DNA of 12,605 nt from Porticoccaceae bacterium (GTDB taxonomy: Bacteria; Pseudomonadota; Gammaproteobacteria; Pseudomonadales; Porticoccaceae): NCBI GenBank assembly GCA_003491845.1, contig DNBN01000284.1:904-13508 (forward strand), in the 5' to 3' direction. This document shows positions 1 to 6,246 of the stretch, one piece after another (position 1 is the stretch's first letter; every line of letters starts with the position of its first letter). Both the position numbers and the translations under genes were made by a program. The notes under the pieces were generated by a model. The model had not been told where the DNA came from, ran no database searches, and worked only from the letters and a program-made list of their open reading frames with translations.

Positions 1-413
1 ATGCCTTCAAAGTCATGGTAGGCCACGCGATTGTGTAATAAAGCAGAGTAAAAATTGTCATTGCGCAGACCATTTTCAGAACATGCAACCGCCATGCCAG
101 CAGTGGTGTGAGTGTGAGTAATACAACCTACATCGGGACGAGCGGCATGGATCGCAGTGTGAATAACAATACCAGCAGGATTTACGCTGTATTCAGTTTC
201 TTCGACAATATTACCATCAATATCTACCTTAACTAAGTTAGATGCTGTGACCTCGCTGTAGTGCAAGCCATAGGGGTTCATCAAAAAATGGTGATCATTG
301 CCGGGAAGTTTCACGGTAATGTGGTTATAAATCATTTCAGCCCAGCCCATATGATCGAATATTCTATAGCAGGCGGCTAATTGCACGCGAAGTTCTTGCT
401 CGGTTTTTTCCAT
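1..413 (-). CDS. Class II aldolase/adducin family protein, N-terminal part (cut by window edge)
   Basis: The first 137 residues are present; the C-terminus lies beyond base 1. The class II aldolase/adducin fold is recognisable from a start such as CYRIFDHMGWAEMIYNHITV, a central segment NPYGLHYSEVTASNLVKVD, and the pair of zinc-ligand histidines in ITHTHTTAGMAVA (His100 and His102). Members are zinc-dependent cytosolic aldolases, epimerases or dehydratases acting on sugar phosphates or related hydroxy acids; the substrate cannot be told here. The start is well supported: an AGAGGG ribosome site lies about 8 nt upstream inside the end of the preceding PhnA-family gene, and the ATG shares one base with that gene's TAA stop (TAATG), which implies translational coupling. 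The family assignment is firm, the specific function open. Confidence 0.88.
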   Translation of the reverse strand, partial: MEKTEQELRVQLAACYRIFDHMGWAEMIYNHITVKLPGNDHHFLMNPYGLHYSEVTASNLVKVDIDGNIVEETEYSVNPAGIVIHTAIHAARPDVGCITHTHTTAGMAVACSENGLRNDNFYSALLHNRVAYHDFEG

Positions 414-988
414 TAGTTAACCCTCTTTACAAATTTAGTTAATATGACGATAAGTGTGCCGTTAATTCGGCCTTCTATTTGCTCTGCATTGTTGTGAACC
501 AATAAAATATTGCGAACTGAGGTACCCCGTTTGGCGGTAAAGTTAGCCCCTTTGACATTTAAATCTTTGGTTAATGTCACTGTATCTCCCACTTTGAGGA
601 GTGTCCCATGGCTATCCTTATGCTCAATCAATTGGTTGTCATGTTGGACTTCAATAGCCATAGCCCAGGCTAAAGTATCATCTTCTAGGTACATCATTTC
701 AAGTAGATCTTGGGCCCACAGCACTTGATCTAGTTGTGAGAGGATGCGCCAAATTAAAACTTGGACCACAGGAATCTGCGTCCACATACTGTCATGCAGG
801 CAGCGCCAGTGACTTTCATCCATTAATGTTGCTTGAGTTAACTGTTTCTCGCAGGTATCACAGATAACCACAAAATGATTCGATGTGTCCTCGTAAGATG
901 TTACTGCAAAACTTCGAGGGGACTCTATGCTGGAGCAGAGTTCGCATTTATTGTTACTGCGTGTCTGAAGTACTGAGCTTAGAGTCAT
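413..988 (-). CDS. PhnA domain-containing zinc-ribbon protein
   Basis: This 191-residue protein has the two-part layout of the longer PhnA family. An N-terminal zinc ribbon has Cys15/Cys18 and Cys43/Cys46. It is followed by a characteristic HWRCLHDSMW and WAQDLLEMMYL segment (about 60-102) and a C-terminal PhnA domain (about 122-190) containing DSHGTLLKVGDTVTLTKDL. The name is historical: this family is not the phosphonoacetate hydrolase of the same name, and no phosphonate genes are nearby. The biochemical role is unknown; the zinc ribbon suggests metal, nucleic-acid or protein binding. There is no obvious ribosome site before the ATG (AATTCTTCT precedes it), while a TATAAT hexamer lies only 9 nt upstream, so a leaderless transcript is possible. 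It overlaps the downstream aldolase gene by one base. The family call is confident; function is not known. Confidence 0.88.
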   Translation of the reverse strand: MTLSSVLQTRSNNKCELCSSIESPRSFAVTSYEDTSNHFVVICDTCEKQLTQATLMDESHWRCLHDSMWTQIPVVQVLIWRILSQLDQVLWAQDLLEMMYLEDDTLAWAMAIEVQHDNQLIEHKDSHGTLLKVGDTVTLTKDLNVKGANFTAKRGTSVRNILLVHNNAEQIEGRINGTLIVILTKFVKRVN

Positions 989-997
989 AGAAGAATT

Positions 998-1003
998 ATT
1001 ATA
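998..1003 (-). promoter_or_regulatory. Possible -10 box of a PhnA-gene promoter
   Basis: A perfect TATAAT is read on the minus strand, ending 9 nt before the ATG at 988. No good -35 hexamer is seen at 16-18 nt (GATAAT at 17 nt is poor). If used, transcription would begin only a few bases before the start codon. AT-rich intergenic DNA makes a chance match likely. Confidence 0.25.
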
Positions 1004-1027
1004 TTTGTATGTGCGACAATATTATCA

Positions 1028-1043
1028 CCAACACGTACGTTGG
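1028..1043. repeat. Inverted repeat CCAAC-N6-GTTGG, possible operator
   Basis: The 5-bp arms are perfect, with a 6-base spacer, in the 116-nt gap between the DUF2721 gene and the PhnA-family gene, 40 to 55 nt upstream of the latter's ATG. It has no T-run after it on either strand, so it is not a standard terminator. It could be a regulator site for the PhnA-aldolase pair or a chance palindrome. Confidence 0.25.
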
Positions 1044-1104
1044 CGTAGTCTTTGTTTAGTACTTAATTTTTATCTGGCTGATAGGGACCCAACAAAATCA
1101 AACA

Positions 1105-1548
1105 TTAGCGAATCTTTTTTAAGTTCACTTTTAATGTAGCTGTAGCAAGACTGACCTCGATAAAAAAAGAGAATAGGCCGCCAGTAATGCTTGCAATACT
1201 AGTTATAAAGAGAATAAGCACGGCTTGAGCTAAATCCATATTTATGAGGCCATTAGCAATCAATAAAATAATATCTAAACAGATAATTACCGCTGCGCCG
1301 GTAAGGAATGTAATCGCCCAGTTGGCAAATTTTAGTCGTTTGTCGAGAATTGTCAGCTCTTTACTTTTGCTGTCATCATTTTGATGAATATCGTTCTGAT
1401 TATTTAGCCAACGAGCACGATCAATGATACGAGCGACTCTGTTGGTGACGACATTTAGGAGCTGTCCAATACCAACAATTAGAAAAACAGGGGTCAGTGC
1501 TAACTGAATAATTTCAATGACATTTTGCGCATTGTCTGGCGTTGTCAT
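1105..1548 (-). CDS. DUF2721 family membrane protein
   Basis: This 147-residue protein shows the DUF2721 pattern: an N-terminal hydrophobic helix (about 10-33, EIIQLALTPVFLIVGIGQLL), a polar stretch with NRVARIIDRARWL (about 36-49), then two further hydrophobic helices at about 77-99 and 107-130. It should be an inner-membrane protein with a cytoplasmic basic segment. No biochemical function is known for the family. It begins 20 nt after the dld stop codon, with a GGA-type ribosome site 8 nt before the ATG, so it is probably co-transcribed with dld. A link to respiratory lactate oxidation at the membrane is only suggested by position. Confidence 0.85.
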   Translation of the reverse strand: MTTPDNAQNVIEIIQLALTPVFLIVGIGQLLNVVTNRVARIIDRARWLNNQNDIHQNDDSKSKELTILDKRLKFANWAITFLTGAAVIICLDIILLIANGLINMDLAQAVLILFITSIASITGGLFSFFIEVSLATATLKVNLKKIR

Positions 1549-1568
1549 AATAGAATTCCGGTGTTTGT

Positions 1569-3284
1569 TCAGCCATTGTTCTTGTTCGATGGCTGATCAT
1601 TATAGCTGAGATTTTTTGATGTACCGCCTATTCCTGAGTTTAGCGCATTTCGAGGATCTATTTTTTTATAATGGGCAGAAAGAGCCGGAGATGCAATATA
1701 GTGATGACCAACGTTATGCTCCGCCGGATATTGAGCACCCCGCTCGTCTAACAGATGGAGTAATTGGTTTTTAATTTGTTCAGGATCCTCCCCTTTTCGA
1801 ACAACGTAGTCTTGATGAAAAACATGGCAAAGGAAGTGGCCGTAATAAAGGCTGTGAATAAGTTTATGACTAATTTCTAACGGCAGAGTTTCAAACCAAT
1901 TATCATCGTTACGACGAAGACCAATATCCAGAGCCACAACATGTTCTACATCTGCGTCGTGGATTAATCCATATTGAACGGCTGCACCGGCACAGGCGTA
2001 ACGCATTAAGTAAGCTGACTCAGCTTGTGTTTTTGAGATTTCTTCGGCGCTAATATTTTCTTGCAAGCAAAATTTATGAAGTAAAGCTCGAGTCTTTTCA
2101 ATACCCATATCTTTTTCTGTAATCAATAAATGGTGCTTATATCGCTCATTGCGCAAGGCCATAAAGCGTGGCGTGGGACTGGGAAATAAACGAAAAAAGT
2201 AGTGTACAAATTTGTCAACTGGCGCCTTACCCAAAAAGGGTAATTTGTTTATCACAGCGTCTATCTGGCGCTTTATTCGGAAAAAAAACGGCAAAAATCC
2301 GCTCCCAAAAAACCGAATTAAATAGACAATATCCCTGCCGTAACGATCTGCGAGAGAAAGTATGTTTTGGTGAATATACTCTGCTGATACTGGTAGTGGA
2401 TTATTGGACGTCAGCATGGCTATACGAAGTTTTTGCAGTGCATCGGCGGAGTTGCTGCTGACAAAAAAAGTAGCTTCTTTTTGGTTGCCAGCAAAGCTGT
2501 CTAAGCGCACTGCGAAGACTGCGAGCTTTCCGGCGCAACCACTAGCCTCATAGAGCCTTCTTGGGTCTGCATTGAAGCGCGCAGGCTGATTACTGGACAC
2601 GTCTTTGACCCAAATAGCATAGTCTTTATCCGATGCAACTTTAGCTGTGCTCTTGATGTCTTGTGGTGCGTAATTTTGACGATCTAAATTGGTTAAAATT
2701 TGTTTCGGTGTACTGCCTAGGTCTATGTCTAAATTATTAACTAACCTCAGATTTCCTTCAGCGTCTACTTCAGCAAACAGTGCAAGTTCTGTATAGGCTG
2801 GGCCACGTTCTACTAAAGCGCCGCCAGAGTTATTGCATACGCCACCAACAATAGAGGCACCAATACAGGATGAGCCGATTACTGAGTGTGGAAGTCTGCC
2901 TTTTTTAGCAAGTTTTGATTCCAAGTCAAACAGACTGGCCCCAGAGAGAGCTACTATTTGATTCTGTTGCTCTAAGATCTGAATACCGCAGATGCGGGTA
3001 GTGTTGATTACTACTGTCTTTCTATCACAGCCTGGTACCGGTGTAGAGCCTCCGGTTAAGCCGGTATTAGCGGCCTGCATTACAACAATTATGTCTGCTT
3101 TAATACAGGCCTCTAAAACTTGCCATTGTTGCCAAAGATTGTCGGGTTTTACTACTGCTAGTGCCGGCCCATAACCTTCTCGAAAGCCCTTTACATAGGG
3201 TGCTGTGCGCCGGTCTCCGGTCAAAACATACTGCCAGCCCACAATGGAGCGTAATGTTTTTAGGAAAGCGGCTTGAGTTGTCAT
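1569..3284 (-). CDS. dld: Quinone-dependent D-lactate dehydrogenase
   Basis: This FAD flavoenzyme oxidises D-lactate to pyruvate and passes electrons to the membrane quinone pool as a peripheral inner-membrane protein. With the start at 3284 it is 571 residues, the same length as E. coli Dld. The FAD-binding PCMH-type domain shows AANTGLTGGSTP (about 71-82) and PHSVIGSSCIGAS followed by GGVCNNSGG (about 132-155), then RGPAYTE, all close to the E. coli protein as remembered. The C-terminal half fits the Dld membrane-binding and capping region, including basic segments that may touch the membrane. The reading frame stays open 40 codons further upstream, but that stretch overlaps the RHH gene and does not look like Dld, so MTTQAAFLKTLRSI is taken as the N-terminus. 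It lies 22 nt after the RHH gene and 20 nt before the DUF2721 gene, in one apparent operon. Confidence 0.95.
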   Translation of the reverse strand: MTTQAAFLKTLRSIVGWQYVLTGDRRTAPYVKGFREGYGPALAVVKPDNLWQQWQVLEACIKADIIVVMQAANTGLTGGSTPVPGCDRKTVVINTTRICGIQILEQQNQIVALSGASLFDLESKLAKKGRLPHSVIGSSCIGASIVGGVCNNSGGALVERGPAYTELALFAEVDAEGNLRLVNNLDIDLGSTPKQILTNLDRQNYAPQDIKSTAKVASDKDYAIWVKDVSSNQPARFNADPRRLYEASGCAGKLAVFAVRLDSFAGNQKEATFFVSSNSADALQKLRIAMLTSNNPLPVSAEYIHQNILSLADRYGRDIVYLIRFFGSGFLPFFFRIKRQIDAVINKLPFLGKAPVDKFVHYFFRLFPSPTPRFMALRNERYKHHLLITEKDMGIEKTRALLHKFCLQENISAEEISKTQAESAYLMRYACAGAAVQYGLIHDADVEHVVALDIGLRRNDDNWFETLPLEISHKLIHSLYYGHFLCHVFHQDYVVRKGEDPEQIKNQLLHLLDERGAQYPAEHNVGHHYIASPALSAHYKKIDPRNALNSGIGGTSKNLSYNDQPSNKNNG

Positions 3285-3306
3285 TGTCAGCAGTCCATTC
3301 CGTTGA

Positions 3307-3708
3307 TTAATGTTTATTAGGATATGTGTTTTGGCTACTTGTGAAGCGTAATTTCCGTTCTGCTCGGGCCAAAGACTCCTGATGCAAAACCGTTTTTGCA
3401 TCAATATCTGTGATAGGTGTCATTGATAGGCGATCAATCTTTTGATCCGCCGCAAGTGACAGATACCTGGAGCAGCAAACACGTAAGAATGAGGTAAAAT
3501 TTCCAAGATCATGGTCAGCATCCATGGATTCAAAATATAATCGTGTGATCAATTGAGTGACTGTCAAATCGTCTCGAAAAGCAATTTCAGAGAGTGTGTC
3601 CCAAAAAAAACCTTCTAAGCGAATAGAGGTGACAACACCATCAATACGCAGCGATTTGGTACGTGATTTCCACAAATGTTGGTCTGCTCCTATAAATAAC
3701 TGACACAT
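3307..3708 (-). CDS. Ribbon-helix-helix domain protein (RHH_4 type), candidate regulator
   Basis: A 133-residue protein whose central part (about 16-82) matches the RHH_4 family: RTKSLRIDGVVTSIRLEGFFW forms the ribbon and first helix, and FRDDLTVTQLITRLYFES forms the turn and second helix. The MCQLFIGAD start is also usual for this group. RHH proteins commonly bind DNA as dimers, inserting a beta ribbon in the major groove, though this subgroup is not well characterised. The C-terminal 45 residues are basic and probably disordered. A strong GAGG ribosome site sits 7 nt before the ATG. The gene lies 31 nt after the DJ-1-like gene and 22 nt before dld, suggesting, without proof, control of this operon. 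No toxin gene partners it, so an antitoxin role is unlikely. Confidence 0.82.
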   Translation of the reverse strand: MCQLFIGADQHLWKSRTKSLRIDGVVTSIRLEGFFWDTLSEIAFRDDLTVTQLITRLYFESMDADHDLGNFTSFLRVCCSRYLSLAADQKIDRLSMTPITDIDAKTVLHQESLARAERKLRFTSSQNTYPNKH

Positions 3709-3739
3709 AATCCATCCTCAAATATTAACCACTAGTGTG

Positions 3740-4297
3740 TTACAACAGAGCAGCAAACTGCATTAGCATGGCGGGGTGTGCCGGCCACGCTGGTGCTGTG
3801 ACTAACGTACCATCCGTGATTGCGCCATCCAACGGTAGTTCTACATATTCCGCTCCGGCCATTTCAACTTCAGGCTGACAAGCTGGGTAGGCAGATACTT
3901 TTTTACCACTGATAACACCTGCCGCTGTAAGTAGTTGTGGACCGTGACAGACTGAGGCAATGGGTTTGTCGCTTTGATGGAACTGTTGAATCAAATCAAT
4001 CACCCGAGAATTGAGGCGCAGATACTCCGGCGATCGGCCACCGGGAAGGTATAGGGCATCGTAGTCTTCTTCTTGAACTTCATCAAAAGATGCATTGAGC
4101 TCAAAATTATGGCCACGTTTTTCAGTGTAAGTTTGATCGCCTTCAAAATCATGGATAGATGTTGCTATAGAATCCCCCGACTGTTTCTCAGGACAGACAG
4201 CATCAACCTGATGACCCATAGCCATCAGGGCTTGAAAGGGAACCATATTTTCGTAGTCTTCAACAAAGTCGCCGGTTATCATCAAAACTTTTGCCAT
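3740..4297 (-). CDS. DJ-1/PfpI family protein, probable glyoxalase III-like enzyme
   Basis: A 185-residue DJ-1/PfpI domain protein. The nucleophile elbow is ASVCHGPQLL with Cys117 and His118, and the conserved acidic residue is Glu14 in GDFVEDYE. Its sequence is very like plant DJ-1D: shared blocks include EDYE-MVPFQAL, the VCP segment, HDFEGDQTY, RGHNFELNA-FDEV, LPGGRSPEYL and KPIAS-CHG. Plant DJ-1D proteins carry two such domains; this is a single one, as usual in bacteria. Members convert methylglyoxal or glyoxal to hydroxy acids without glutathione, and some are reported as deglycases, which is disputed. An AAAGGAAG ribosome site lies 7 nt before the ATG. It appears to head an operon with the RHH gene and dld, which fits production and then oxidation of lactate. 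Substrate and product stereochemistry are inferred. Confidence 0.88.
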   Translation of the reverse strand: MAKVLMITGDFVEDYENMVPFQALMAMGHQVDAVCPEKQSGDSIATSIHDFEGDQTYTEKRGHNFELNASFDEVQEEDYDALYLPGGRSPEYLRLNSRVIDLIQQFHQSDKPIASVCHGPQLLTAAGVISGKKVSAYPACQPEVEMAGAEYVELPLDGAITDGTLVTAPAWPAHPAMLMQFAALL

Positions 4298-4506
4298 ATC
4301 ATGTCTTCCTTTAGTTATCAGTGTAAATAAAAAGAGGCATAACTACTGTGAACTGCCTCACTGTAGAAAGTAAAACATAGAGCAAGATAAGCTAGGTAAT
4401 GCGGTGTTACTACATTTTCGCGTTAACGTAATTATTTGTTGATGAGATTAGGTTTACCCTGTTGTCTGCAGCAGTTCCGGATAAAAGGTAATTTAACTCG
4501 TGTGAA
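4298..4506. other. Intergenic region between the renalase-like and DJ-1-like genes
   Basis: This 209-nt AT-rich gap separates the two minus-strand groups. It holds the terminator-like hairpin at 4325-4359, the DJ-1 gene's ribosome site (4305-4312), and an 8-bp palindrome CGTTAACG at 4421-4428. No convincing -35/-10 pair for the DJ-1 gene was found, although one must exist here if the two groups are separate transcripts. Confidence 0.6.
4325..4359 (-). terminator. Terminator-like hairpin after the renalase-like gene
   Basis: On the minus strand GAGGCA and TGCCTC form a 6-bp stem around a 14-nt loop, followed directly by TTTTTATTT. It lies about 150 nt past the stop of the renalase-like gene, so it could end the gatCAB-led transcript. 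The stem is short and the loop large, so termination may be partial. It is also only 28 nt before the DJ-1-like gene's start, so it may act in that gene's leader. Confidence 0.45.
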
Positions 4507-5508
4507 TTAACTATTTCTTGGCAAGCGTTTCAACATAGCTTCAGCTGCAGCCCAGCCAGAGAGAACCGCACCTTCAACCCGTGGACCTGCGAAAGCGTCT
4601 CCAGCTAATATCAGTGGTGGTAAATCTGTAGACTCGCATGCCAACATGCAGGGATTATTATCTACTGCGATAGGTTTACTGTAGCGCCAGCCATGTACTT
4701 GAAAGTCTGTTACAGCAGCACCAAGATACGGCAATGCGAGATTAACTAATTGTTGTCCGATAGACATTCGGTCATGGTTAAAGTGCTCTGCGCTATAGTC
4801 ACCGCTAGCATGAATGGTGATGGCTGGAATCTGAGAGACGCCTTTTTGCTGATTATCGCTTATCCAAGCGATAGGCCCATCACTGATTGCCAACGCACCA
4901 GGAGCACTGATTTTGCTGGGCTGATCTAGGGTTGCCATAACAGCAATACAGCTCTCATATTCTATGCGCTGAAGACGCTCTTGATTATTTAAACTAAGAG
5001 AAATATTACCGCTAGCCAAGAGGGTTAATGTTTGAGGTACTGGGGAGGTAATTATTAAACCACGAGAAAAAATTTTACCACCTCCATCAAGCTCAGTTAC
5101 CCAGCCATTATTGACTGCATACACTGACGTAACCGTAGTGCTGAGCTTAATGTTGAGTCCTTTCGCCAAATGTTTAGCGATTCCAGTCATTGTGGGTTTT
5201 CCCCTATAGCGTGCATGACTATTGGACTGGCCTGGGAAACTGCTATACCACTTTTCAGCCACACCCGCATCGATCCATTTTTGGACTTGCGCCGCAAATT
5301 TTGCATCTCTAGTAGTCATAAACTGAGCGCCGTGATCGAAAGTGGCGTCTTTAATGCGACGTCCTGCGAGTCGTCCACCTAAGCCTCTACCCTTATCTAC
5401 AAGAGTTATATTGAGTTGAGTATTTTTACTACTTATATCAGAAGCAGCGCTCAGGCCGGCAAGGCCTGCACCAATGATTACTATATCGGTTTGTTGTTCA
5501 GAGCTCAT
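4507..5508 (-). CDS. Renalase-like NAD(P)/FAD-dependent oxidoreductase
   Basis: With the start at 5508 this is a 333-residue single-domain flavoprotein. It has the dinucleotide-binding Rossmann start DIVIIGAGLAGLSAA (8-22), the FAD ribose/phosphate motif DKGRGLGGRLAGRR (38-51), DHGAQFMTTRD (58-68) and the C-terminal FAD motif LAGDAFAGPRVEGAVLSGWAAAE (301-323). These are hallmarks of the COG3380 group that includes Pseudomonas renalase, which oxidises wrongly reduced 2- and 6-dihydro-NAD(P) isomers back to NAD(P)+ using oxygen. That activity is inferred here. The frame is open 61 codons further upstream, but that part overlaps the DUF2256 gene and has no resemblance to the family. It starts 10 nt after the DUF2256 stop and is the last gene of the gatC-led unit. 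A general amine-oxidase role is the alternative. Confidence 0.85.
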   Translation of the reverse strand: MSSEQQTDIVIIGAGLAGLSAASDISSKNTQLNITLVDKGRGLGGRLAGRRIKDATFDHGAQFMTTRDAKFAAQVQKWIDAGVAEKWYSSFPGQSNSHARYRGKPTMTGIAKHLAKGLNIKLSTTVTSVYAVNNGWVTELDGGGKIFSRGLIITSPVPQTLTLLASGNISLSLNNQERLQRIEYESCIAVMATLDQPSKISAPGALAISDGPIAWISDNQQKGVSQIPAITIHASGDYSAEHFNHDRMSIGQQLVNLALPYLGAAVTDFQVHGWRYSKPIAVDNNPCMLACESTDLPPLILAGDAFAGPRVEGAVLSGWAAAEAMLKRLPRNS

Positions 5509-5518
5509 AGTAGGTATC

Positions 5519-5662
5519 TTAGTGTGATTGACGGGATTCTGTTTTACAGCGCCGGGAGCAATATTGAACTTCATCCCAGCATCGAGCCCACTTTTTACGC
5601 CATGTAAATGGTCTTTTACACTGCATACATAACTTAGTTGGCAGCTCGGATTTTTTACGCAT
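5519..5662 (-). CDS. DUF2256 small zinc-ribbon protein
   Basis: A 47-residue protein matching DUF2256 almost end to end: LCMQCKRPFTWRKKWARCW followed by DEVQYCSRRCK. The likely metal ligands are Cys12, Cys15, Cys35 and Cys39. The function of the family is unknown; it often sits near photolyase/cryptochrome genes and COG3380 oxidoreductases. The start chosen lies one base after the TAG stop of the acetyltransferase gene, indicating coupled translation. A second ATG 9 nt upstream (MPSMRKK, 50 residues) is possible and would overlap that gene by 8 nt. The frame is open still further up, but those codons lie inside the acetyltransferase gene and do not fit the family. Confidence 0.88.
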   Translation of the reverse strand: MRKKSELPTKLCMQCKRPFTWRKKWARCWDEVQYCSRRCKTESRQSH

Positions 5663-5663
5663 A

Positions 5664-6242
5664 CTAGGCATTTGGAGTTTTCTGCAAACAAAAATAATCG
5701 GCATAAGTGTCACCCAGTGGGTCTTTATGTATAGCACTTTTGTGATGTTGCATGCCTAATTTCTTTATAACTGATACTGAAGCCACGTTTTTAGGATCAA
5801 CTAGAGCCCATAGGCTTTGGATATTTGTTACTGACCATAGGGTCTTTACAGCTGCAAAGGCTGCCTCGGTAGCATAGCCCAACCCCCAATAACGTTTTTT
5901 TAAACGCCAGCCCAACTCGATATTGTTAACATTGCATTTATCAGTAAAAAAATCCATGGGTCTAATTAGTAACCAGCCAACAAAATCATGACTCTCTATA
6001 TGGTTGATTTGCCATAGCCCCCAGCCTTTTGTCTCGTTGCGATAGGACGCTAGCCTGGGTAGAAAAATTTGTTTTATGTCGTCCTTAGACGTTGGGTAAC
6101 CGCCATTGATATATTTCATCACTAGAGGATCTTGGTCAATTTCCCATAACAGATCTCCGTCGTTTTCATCCATCAAACGATAACTCAAGCGGCGACTGGA
6201 TGGAATTAATAAAGGTGCTTTCGTTTTTGTTGTATTTGACAT
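5664..6242 (-). CDS. GNAT family N-acetyltransferase (RimJ/RimL-like)
   Basis: A 192-residue acetyltransferase of the Acetyltransf_3 type. It begins with the typical segment SSRRLSYRLMDENDGDLLWEI, has DFVGWLLIRP in the central beta strands (about 86-95), and the acetyl-CoA pyrophosphate loop RYWGLGYATEAA (118-129). The late motif DPKNVASVSVIKKLGM (149-164) is standard for the group. These enzymes acetylate protein N-termini or small amines such as antibiotics or metabolites; the acceptor cannot be predicted. It starts 4 nt after the dioxygenase stop and ends one base before the DUF2256 start, so it is firmly inside the operon. Only a weak ribosome site is visible, so translation may depend on coupling to the upstream gene. 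Confidence 0.9.
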   Translation of the reverse strand: MSNTTKTKAPLLIPSSRRLSYRLMDENDGDLLWEIDQDPLVMKYINGGYPTSKDDIKQIFLPRLASYRNETKGWGLWQINHIESHDFVGWLLIRPMDFFTDKCNVNNIELGWRLKKRYWGLGYATEAAFAAVKTLWSVTNIQSLWALVDPKNVASVSVIKKLGMQHHKSAIHKDPLGDTYADYFCLQKTPNA

Positions 6243-6246
6243 AACT

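Noticed and set aside
413..988. PhnA-family gene as evidence for phosphonate breakdown
   Set aside because: This family is distinct from phosphonoacetate hydrolase, and no phn transport or C-P lyase genes are in the window.
2168..2461. Plus-strand open frame of 97 codons inside dld
   Set aside because: It lies wholly opposite a well-matched Dld coding region and its translation shows no recognisable domain, so it is a shadow frame. The same applies to other opposite-strand frames within gatA, gatB, mreB and mreC.
3285..3404. A 40-codon N-terminal extension of dld
   Set aside because: It overlaps the RHH gene, does not resemble Dld, and removing it gives exactly the 571-residue length of E. 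coli Dld.
3307..3708. RHH protein as antitoxin of a toxin-antitoxin pair
   Set aside because: Its neighbours are full-length metabolic enzymes; there is no small toxin-like gene next to it.
4421..4428. Palindrome CGTTAACG in the gap before the DJ-1 gene
   Set aside because: A single 8-bp palindrome in AT-rich DNA is expected by chance, and no second copy was noticed in the gap.
5509..5691. A 61-codon N-terminal extension of the renalase-like gene
   Set aside because: It runs out of frame through the whole DUF2256 gene and comes before the Rossmann motif, which normally sits near the N-terminus.
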